DNA from: SAR116 cluster bacterium AG-426-A06
GTDB lineage: Bacteria; Pseudomonadota; Alphaproteobacteria; Puniceispirillales; Marisalimonadaceae
Assembly (NCBI GenBank): GCA_003210115.1
Contig: QCNM01000005.1
Span: forward strand, 1 to 40,886
Length of the DNA: 40,886 nucleotides
Direction of reading: 5' to 3'
Of this stretch, positions 34,866 through 40,886 are shown one piece after another. The stretch's first letter is position 1; each line of letters opens with the position of its first letter. The notes under the pieces were generated by a model that had not been told where the DNA came from, searched no databases, and was given only the letters and a program-made list of their open reading frames with translations. The position numbers and the translations under genes were made by a program.

Positions 34866-36740
34866 TTAACTACCATTAAAAAAATTAAAAATTATTTCAG
34901 CAGTTTTTTTATTTATATTTGGTACTTTTTCTAAATCTTCAATCGAAGCTTTTTTAATACCATTACTGGATCCAAAATAATTTAATAGATTTCTTTTTCT
35001 GATCTTCCCAATACCTTGTATTTCGTCTACAGGATTTTTGAAAAGAGCTTTTGTCCTTTTACTTCTATGATATCCAATTGCAAATCTATGCGCCTCATCA
35101 CGTAAATTTTGTAAAAAAAATCGTATTGGATCATTTTTATTTAAAAATAGTTCTTTATTATCACCGTAATAAAAATTTTCATTTCCCGAGTTTCTATCTC
35201 TTCCTTTTGAAACAGCTAATACAAAAATTTCATGATTTTTAATTTGATTTAGTGTATCTTGAACTTTTCTTAAATGCCCTTTTCCGCCATCAATAAGAAC
35301 TAAATCTGGTGGCTGAATGGTAGTATTATTTTTAAAGCGTCTCGTTATAACTTCTTCCATCATAGAATAATCATCATTGAATTTAAAAGTTTTCTCTTGA
35401 ATTAACCCTTTAATTATAAATTTTCTATATAAGTTTTTTTCAAAGCCATTCTCTGTAAATGTAATGAATGCTCCAATTGCGTTTGTCCCTTGGTTATGAG
35501 AATTATCATATGTCTCTATTTTCTTAATTTCATTAATGTTAAGCAATTTACTTAAATTAAATAAGTTTTTCTTATTTGAGGTGCTTTGAAAAAGTTTTTT
35601 ATTTAAATTTTGAAGAGCTGTTTTTTCTAAATCATTAAGTATTTTTAATTTAAAACCTTTCAGTGGTTTATAAATTTTTACCAAATTTTTTTGTTGTTTA
35701 GAAAAAAGTTCCTCAAGTAAACTTTTTTGTTCTGGTATAATATTAACAATTATTAATTTTGGTGCGTCATTATTTTTATAATATTGATTTAAAAAGGCAG
35801 ACATAATTTCATTTTCTTTTAAATAATCGCCGTAATCAGTGATTTTTGGGAAATGAGAAATTGAACCATAATTACTTCCATTTCTAATAATTGACATTTG
35901 AACTACACAATGATTTTGTTTTTTTATCATATAAATTAAATCAAGATTTTTAAGGTTTTGATAATTTATATTTTGAGATGTTATAACATTAGATATCGCA
36001 TAAATTTGATTTCTTAAAATCGCAGCTTCTTCATAATTTTGATTTTCAGATTTCTCATACATTTTATCTGACAAAATCTTTTTAATATTTTGTGATTTTC
36101 CTGACAAAAAATTAATTACATTTTGTATTCCCTCTAAATATTCAACTTTAGAAATATAGTTTACGCATGGAGCGCTACATCTTTTTATTTGATATTGAAG
36201 GCAGGGTCTGGATCGAGTATTAAAAATATTATCTGAACAATTTCTGATTAAAAAAACCTTTTGCAACGTTTCGATTGTCTTGTTGATTGAACCTTTAGAA
36301 GTAAATGGGCCAAAATATTTTCCTTTTTTATTTTTCATTCCTCTGTGAGTTATCATTTTTGGAAAGTCATCATTGGTTGATATATAAATAGAACTAAAAC
36401 TTTTATCGTCTTTTAATAGAACATTAAATTTTGGTTCGAATTTTTTAATTAAGTTAGATTCTAGTAGCAAAGCCTCTACCTCAGAATTGGTAATATTGAT
36501 TTCTATTTTTTGGATATTACTAATCATTGTAATTAGACGTCTATTTAGTTTATTAGCTTTAGTATAGCTGAGAACTCTTTTGTATAAATTCTTAGCTTTT
36601 CCAATATATATTGGTTCGTCTGAGGAATTAATCATTTTATAAATTCCAGGTTTTTTTGGAATGTTTTTAAGTTCTAATAAAATAACTTTTATTCCATGTT
36701 CAAGATTTAAATGATTACCAACTTTGGTTATTTTATTCAT
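34866..36740 (-). CDS. uvrC: Excinuclease ABC subunit C
   Basis: Nucleotide-excision-repair nuclease (624 aa) that makes both incisions around lesions marked by UvrB. The N-terminal GIY-YIG domain (KKPGIYKM...PIYIGKAKNLYKRV) performs the 3' cut. A UVR motif (ENQNYEEAAILRNQIYAI) contacts UvrB. The RNase H-like domain (TYDNSHNQGTNAIGAF, LVLIDGGKGHL, DEAHRFAIGYHRSKR) makes the 5' cut. Tandem helix-hairpin-helix motifs (VDEIQGIGKIRKRNLL, LEKVPNINKKTAE) close the protein. uvrB lies 32 nt upstream on the same strand. Confidence 0.96.
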   Translation of the reverse strand: MNKITKVGNHLNLEHGIKVILLELKNIPKKPGIYKMINSSDEPIYIGKAKNLYKRVLSYTKANKLNRRLITMISNIQKIEINITNSEVEALLLESNLIKKFEPKFNVLLKDDKSFSSIYISTNDDFPKMITHRGMKNKKGKYFGPFTSKGSINKTIETLQKVFLIRNCSDNIFNTRSRPCLQYQIKRCSAPCVNYISKVEYLEGIQNVINFLSGKSQNIKKILSDKMYEKSENQNYEEAAILRNQIYAISNVITSQNINYQNLKNLDLIYMIKKQNHCVVQMSIIRNGSNYGSISHFPKITDYGDYLKENEIMSAFLNQYYKNNDAPKLIIVNIIPEQKSLLEELFSKQQKNLVKIYKPLKGFKLKILNDLEKTALQNLNKKLFQSTSNKKNLFNLSKLLNINEIKKIETYDNSHNQGTNAIGAFITFTENGFEKNLYRKFIIKGLIQEKTFKFNDDYSMMEEVITRRFKNNTTIQPPDLVLIDGGKGHLRKVQDTLNQIKNHEIFVLAVSKGRDRNSGNENFYYGDNKELFLNKNDPIRFFLQNLRDEAHRFAIGYHRSKRTKALFKNPVDEIQGIGKIRKRNLLNYFGSSNGIKKASIEDLEKVPNINKKTAEIIFNFFNGS

Positions 36741-36772
36741 AGTTAGATTATAATTTTTGAAATATCAAAAAT

Positions 36773-38758
36773 CTATTTTTTTAATAGACCAATTTCCTTT
36801 TGTTGAAGTCGATTAATAATATCTCTTAATTTTGCTGCTTCTTCAAATTCTAAATTACTTGCAGCTGCTCTCATTTCTTTTTCAAGTTCAGGAATTGATT
36901 TAACATGTTTCATTAATTTTTTTTCTTCTTTTTTATTATCATCATTTAAGTCGGACAAAATATCAGAAATTTTATTTTGTATAGTTTTAGGTTTAATATT
37001 ATTTTTTTTATTAAAAAAAAGTTGTTTTTCCCTTCTTCTATTAGTTTCATCCATTGCGTATTGCATTGATGTTGTTATTTTGTCAGCATATAGAATTACT
37101 TTGCCCTCAATATTTCTTGCGGCTCTTCCAATTGTTTGAATTAAAGATGTTTTAGATCTTAAATAACCCTCTTTATCAGCATCAAGTACCGCAACAAGTG
37201 CACACTCTGGAATATCTAAACCTTCTCTAAGTAAATTAATCCCAATCAAAACTTCAAATTTTCCTAATCTCAAATCTCTTATAATTTCAATTCTTTCTAA
37301 TGTTTCTACGTCAGAGTGAATGTATCTAACTTTTAAATTAGCCTCATGCATAAATTCTGTGAGGGATTCTGCCATTTTTTTTGTTAAGGTCGTCACAAGA
37401 ATTCTATGATTTTTTTTTATTTCTTTTTTACATTCATCTATTAAATCATCTACTTGGTTTGAAGTAGGCTTGACAATAATCTTTGGGTCAATTAATCCTG
37501 TTGGTCTTACTAATTGTTCAACAAAAACTCCATTTGTTTTATCAAGCTCCCATTCACCAGGCGTTGCTGAAACATAAATTGTTTGAGGTCTAAACATTTC
37601 CCACTCTTCAAATTTTAATGGTCTATTATCTAAGCAAGAGGGCAATCTGAATCCATATTCAGATAGAGTAAGTTTTCTGCTATGATCCCCTTTAAACATC
37701 GCTCCAATCTGACTTATGCTAATGTGACTTTCATCTGCAAAAACTAACGAGTTTTTAGGCAAATATTCAAATAATGTTGGAGGTGGCTCACCTGAATTTC
37801 TACCTGACAAATATCTACTATAATTTTCTATTCCAGGACAAGTTCCAGCTGCTTGTATCATAGCTAAGTCATGATTCGTTCTTTGTTCAAGTCTTTGAGC
37901 TTCAAGTAATTTATTTTCGTTGTAAAATTGATTTAATCTTTTTTTTAGTTCTTCTTTAATTTGTTTAATTGCCTGATTTAATGTTGGTTTGGGTGTTACA
38001 TAATGTGAGTTTGCATATAATTTAATTTGATCAAGTTTACTTAATTTTTTGCCTGTTAAGGCATCTATTTCGTAAATTTCTTCAATTTCATCTCCAAAAA
38101 AATTTATTCTCCATGCAGCATTTTCATAATGCGCTGGAAAAATTTCAACAATGTCACCCCTTACTCTAAATGTACCTCTTGAAAAATTTAAATTATTTCT
38201 CTTATATTGAAGTTCTGTAAATTGTCTAATTAATTTATGTTGTGATATATTATCACCTTTTTTTAAATTAATTGTCATTTGCGAATAAGTTTCAACAGAT
38301 CCAATTCCGTATATGCATGATACCGATGCAACAATTATAACATCATTTCTTTCTAATAAAGATCTTGTTGCAGAATGTCTCATTCTATCAATTTGTTCAT
38401 TGATGCTAGATTCCTTCTCAATGAACGTATCAGATCTTGGAACGTAAGCTTCAGGTTGATAATAATCATAATATGAAACAAAATACTCTACTGCATTCTC
38501 AGGAAAAAATTCTTTCATTTCACCGTATAATTGAGCTGCAAGAGTCTTATTTGGAGCCATTATTAAAGTTGGTTTATTAACAGATTTTATGACGTGAGCC
38601 ATTGTAAAGGTTTTTCCTGAACCAGTTACACCCATAAGTACTTGATCTTTTTCCTTTTTATTTATGCCTTCAATCAAATCATTTATTGCTTTAGGTTGAT
38701 CTCCTGCTGGATCAAAATCTGATTTTAGTTTAAATTCATGATTATTGGCAATAGACAT
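36773..38758 (-). CDS. uvrB: Excinuclease ABC subunit B
   Basis: Central helicase-like damage-verification subunit of nucleotide-excision repair (661 aa). Walker A is GVTGSGKT (residues 43-50), the beta-hairpin region that inserts between the strands is [20 protein letters not shown], motif II is DESH, and motif VI is QTIGRAARN. The C-terminal UVR motif ([21 protein letters not shown]) docks UvrC. It heads the minus-strand run uvrB-uvrC-pgsA-moaD-moaE, and is divergent from the aminotransferase gene with 57 nt between them. No LexA-type box was recognised there. Confidence 0.97.
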   Translation of the reverse strand: MSIANNHEFKLKSDFDPAGDQPKAINDLIEGINKKEKDQVLMGVTGSGKTFTMAHVIKSVNKPTLIMAPNKTLAAQLYGEMKEFFPENAVEYFVSYYDYYQPEAYVPRSDTFIEKESSINEQIDRMRHSATRSLLERNDVIIVASVSCIYGIGSVETYSQMTINLKKGDNISQHKLIRQFTELQYKRNNLNFSRGTFRVRGDIVEIFPAHYENAAWRINFFGDEIEEIYEIDALTGKKLSKLDQIKLYANSHYVTPKPTLNQAIKQIKEELKKRLNQFYNENKLLEAQRLEQRTNHDLAMIQAAGTCPGIENYSRYLSGRNSGEPPPTLFEYLPKNSLVFADESHISISQIGAMFKGDHSRKLTLSEYGFRLPSCLDNRPLKFEEWEMFRPQTIYVSATPGEWELDKTNGVFVEQLVRPTGLIDPKIIVKPTSNQVDDLIDECKKEIKKNHRILVTTLTKKMAESLTEFMHEANLKVRYIHSDVETLERIEIIRDLRLGKFEVLIGINLLREGLDIPECALVAVLDADKEGYLRSKTSLIQTIGRAARNIEGKVILYADKITTSMQYAMDETNRRREKQLFFNKKNNIKPKTIQNKISDILSDLNDDNKKEEKKLMKHVKSIPELEKEMRAAASNLEFEEAAKLRDIINRLQQKEIGLLKK

Positions 38759-38815
38759 AATATTGATTTATGATAGAAAGAAAAATATTCAATAGCATTA
38801 GTGATTGGAGTTTAA

Positions 38816-40018
38816 ATGGATTTTATTTCACACAGTTTAAAAAAAATTAAGCCATCACCTACAATGGTTATTACAGCTAAAGCAAGAGAACTTAGAGCAG
38901 CTGGTGAAAAAATAATTAGCTTATCTGCTGGTGAACCAGATTTTGATACACCAGAGCATGTAAAAGATGCTGCAATTAAAGCTATAAATATGGGTTATAC
39001 TAAATATACTAATGTTGAGGGTATACCTGAGTTAAAACAAGCCATAGTAAATAAATTTAAAAATGACAACGAGATAGATTATAATGTAGATCAAGTTATA
39101 GTTGGAGTTGGTGGAAAACAGATTTTATTTAATGCTTTGTTTGCTTCATTAAATTCAGGAGATGAAGTAATTATCCCTACACCTTATTGGGTTTCATATC
39201 CAGACATGACAATATTAGCTGGTGGTACACCGAAGTTCTTGAATTGCAATGAAGAAAATGATTTTAAAATTAACCCTTCAGAATTAGATAATATTATATC
39301 AGAAAAAACAAAATGGATAATTTTAAATAGTCCTTCTAATCCATCAGGTTCATGTTACACAAAACAAGAGTTAATTAATATTGCAGATATTTTGAGACAA
39401 CATAAAGATGTAAATGTCATAACAGATGATATTTATGAATACATAGTATATGACGATTTTAAATTTTATACATTAGCACAAATTGCTCCAGATCTGAAAG
39501 ATAGAATACTTACTGTTAATGGTGTTTCAAAAAGTTATTGCATGACTGGATGGAGAATTGGTTATGCAGCTGGGAGAAAAGATCTTATACTAGCTATGAT
39601 GAAAATACAAGGTCAATCAACCTCTAATCCAACTTCAATATCACAATATGCAGCCTTAGCCGGATTGAATGGTGATAGAAAATTTTTAGAACCGTGTTTA
39701 AAAGCATTTAATGAAAGAAAAAATCTTGTTGTTGAAGGTTTAAATTCCATTGATGGTATCAGTTGTTTAATGCCAAAAGGAGCTTTTTATGCTTATCCAA
39801 ATGTTTCTGGATTGATTGGTAAAAAAACTAAAAATGGAAAATCTTTAAGCAATGACACAGAAGTTGTTGAGTGGATTTTAGAAGAAGCCAAAGTCGCAGC
39901 TGTACCAGGTAGTGCGTTTGGTTTAGAACCATATTTTAGAGTTTCGTATGCAACAAGCACCGAGGATCTTAAAATAGCAATACAAAATATAAAAAAATCT
40001 GTCAGTGAATTGATCTAA
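38816..40018 (+). CDS. aspC: Aspartate aminotransferase, class I PLP
   Basis: Fold-type I aminotransferase (400 aa) interconverting aspartate/2-oxoglutarate and oxaloacetate/glutamate; some close relatives also use prephenate. Visible blocks are ISLSAGEPDFDTPEHV, YWVSYPDM, LNSPSNPSG, the Asp/Tyr of DDIYEYIVYDD, the PLP Lys K239 in NGVSKSYCMTGWRIGY, and the substrate-carboxylate Arg near the C-terminus (PYFRVSYA). GGAG precedes the ATG by 5 nt. msrP starts directly after its stop codon, suggesting co-transcription. Confidence 0.93.
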   Translation: MDFISHSLKKIKPSPTMVITAKARELRAAGEKIISLSAGEPDFDTPEHVKDAAIKAINMGYTKYTNVEGIPELKQAIVNKFKNDNEIDYNVDQVIVGVGGKQILFNALFASLNSGDEVIIPTPYWVSYPDMTILAGGTPKFLNCNEENDFKINPSELDNIISEKTKWIILNSPSNPSGSCYTKQELINIADILRQHKDVNVITDDIYEYIVYDDFKFYTLAQIAPDLKDRILTVNGVSKSYCMTGWRIGYAAGRKDLILAMMKIQGQSTSNPTSISQYAALAGLNGDRKFLEPCLKAFNERKNLVVEGLNSIDGISCLMPKGAFYAYPNVSGLIGKKTKNGKSLSNDTEVVEWILEEAKVAAVPGSAFGLEPYFRVSYATSTEDLKIAIQNIKKSVSELI

Positions 40019-40886
40019 ATGTATCTCAAAAAGAAAACATCTTGGGAAATTTCTGAATCATCGGTGACTGATGAAAGTTTTTTTAGAAACAGAAGGTCTT
40101 TCTTCAATTCTCTTGGGAAATCAGCATTGATGTTCTCATTATATCCTTCATTTTCTTTAGCTTCATATGAGACTACAAATAAACTTAATAAGAAATATTT
40201 TCTGCCATTGCCTTACACAAGCGAAAAATTAGCTACGACATACACAAATTTTTATGAATTTGGTTCTAGTAAAAATATTTGGAGAAGAGCTTCAAAACTT
40301 AAAGTAGACAATTGGTCAGTCAAAATTGATGGATTAGTTAAGAAAAAGAAAACGTTTGATGTTGACGGTCTTAAAAAATTAATTGATTTTGAGGAAAGAA
40401 TTTATAGATTTCGCTGTGTTGAGGGTTGGGCAATGGTTGTTCCATGGTTCGGATTTCCAGTGAATAAAATTTTAGAAATTGTTGATCCAGAAAAAGATGC
40501 AAACTATATAAGATTTGAAACTTTTTACGATCCAAAAATTGCACCAGGTCAAAAACAATCTTGGTATCCTTGGCCATATGTTGAGGGTATATCTATTGAG
40601 GAAGCAAAAAATGATTTAGCTTTTTTTGCAACTGGAATGTATGGAAAAGATATCCCTAATCAAAATGGTGCTCCTTTAAGATTGGTATTACCTTGGAAGT
40701 ATGGTTTTAAATCAATTAAATCTATTGTAAAAATTACGTTCACAAAAGAAAAACCAATTGGTTTATGGGAAAAATTAGCACCTAAAGAATATGGTTTTTG
40801 GGCAAATGTTAATCCAAATGTTCCCCATCCTAGATGGTCTCAAAGTAAAGAGCAGTTATTAGGAACAAACGAATTTCAAGCAACAC
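40019..40886 (+). CDS. msrP: Protein-methionine-sulfoxide reductase catalytic subunit MsrP (3' partial)
   Basis: Periplasmic molybdenum-cofactor enzyme that reduces methionine sulfoxide in exported proteins, fed by the membrane heme protein MsrQ. The gene is open to the window end (289 codons seen; about 330 expected) and so is absent from the ORF track. It starts ATG 40019, directly after the aspC TAA. The N-terminus contains a Tat signal (NRRSFFNSLGK followed by a hydrophobic stretch). YRFRCVEGWAMVVPWFGFP contains C133, the expected molybdenum ligand. SWYPWPYVEG, ATGMYGK and RLVLPWKYGFKS are further MsrP blocks. msrQ would be expected just beyond the right edge. Confidence 0.93.
   Translation, partial: MYLKKKTSWEISESSVTDESFFRNRRSFFNSLGKSALMFSLYPSFSLASYETTNKLNKKYFLPLPYTSEKLATTYTNFYEFGSSKNIWRRASKLKVDNWSVKIDGLVKKKKTFDVDGLKKLIDFEERIYRFRCVEGWAMVVPWFGFPVNKILEIVDPEKDANYIRFETFYDPKIAPGQKQSWYPWPYVEGISIEEAKNDLAFFATGMYGKDIPNQNGAPLRLVLPWKYGFKSIKSIVKITFTKEKPIGLWEKLAPKEYGFWANVNPNVPHPRWSQSKEQLLGTNEFQAT

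Noticed and set aside
1-40886. tRNA, rRNA, CRISPR arrays, insertion sequences, prophage or integrase genes
   Set aside because: Gaps were read on both strands. None shows a cloverleaf with a T-loop, spaced repeats, terminal inverted repeats or recombinase motifs, and base composition looks uniform.

Overview
This is a strongly AT-rich, tightly packed stretch of bacterial chromosome. Intergenic gaps are mostly under about 100 bp, start-stop overlaps (ATGA, GTGA, TAAATG) are frequent, several enzymes are at or below their usual length, and there are no mobile elements, tRNA/rRNA genes or CRISPR arrays. Gene content and order (prs-rplY-pth-ychF, uvrC-pgsA-moaD-moaE, petABC, a TIGR02186/TSUP pair, lgt-MidA-pgeF, CoA-pyrophosphatase/CCA transferase) are alphaproteobacterial. 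Together with the base composition this suggests a streamlined, aerobic, probably marine alphaproteobacterium of the SAR11/HIMB59 type. The placement is inference; no phylogeny was run.

Layout. Positions 1-6219 (+) hold an operon-like run: a thiamine-diphosphate enzyme of the transketolase/homodimeric PDH-E1 type (cut by the left edge), a zinc alcohol dehydrogenase, cobalt-type nitrile hydratase alpha and beta, its accessory protein, and a second zinc alcohol dehydrogenase. This is the most distinctive accessory module in the window. Positions 6224-12439 carry an AspH/LpxO-like hydroxylase, yajQ, an alpha/beta hydrolase, modBC (molybdate/tungstate ABC transporter without a neighbouring modA), a thiolase, a GST-like protein and a 66-aa unknown. 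Positions 12532-16675 carry pyruvate kinase, then a minus-strand run of TSUP transporter, TIGR02186 protein, UspA and secreted cyclophilin. Positions 16741-19324 (+) hold a NudL-type Nudix hydrolase, a small membrane protein, an unusually short CCA-adding enzyme and hemF. Positions 19402-21992 (+) hold the cytochrome bc1 operon.

Positions 21989-28819 (-) are housekeeping: dienelactone hydrolase, ychF, pth, rplY, prs, pgeF, a MidA-type methyltransferase and lgt. Positions 28884-30530 (+) hold a UbiK-like protein, proC and a TetR/COQ9-like protein. Then come an EnvZ/OmpR-type two-component pair (-), a branched-chain aminotransferase (+), a minus-strand run uvrB-uvrC-pgsA-moaD-moaE, an aspartate aminotransferase (+) and a right-edge-truncated msrP that is absent from the ORF track.

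How they fit together. Aerobic respiration (bc1, O2-dependent hemF, ubiquinone accessory factors) dominates. A molybdenum thread links ModBC uptake, MoaD/MoaE cofactor synthesis and the periplasmic molybdoenzyme MsrP. A cobalt-dependent nitrile hydratase adds nitrile or cyanide-derivative chemistry. Several start sites in the ORF track were moved. The most consequential is moaE, whose annotated ATG leaves out about 50 conserved N-terminal residues; the full reading frame appears to start at an AUA codon behind a perfect Shine-Dalgarno sequence.
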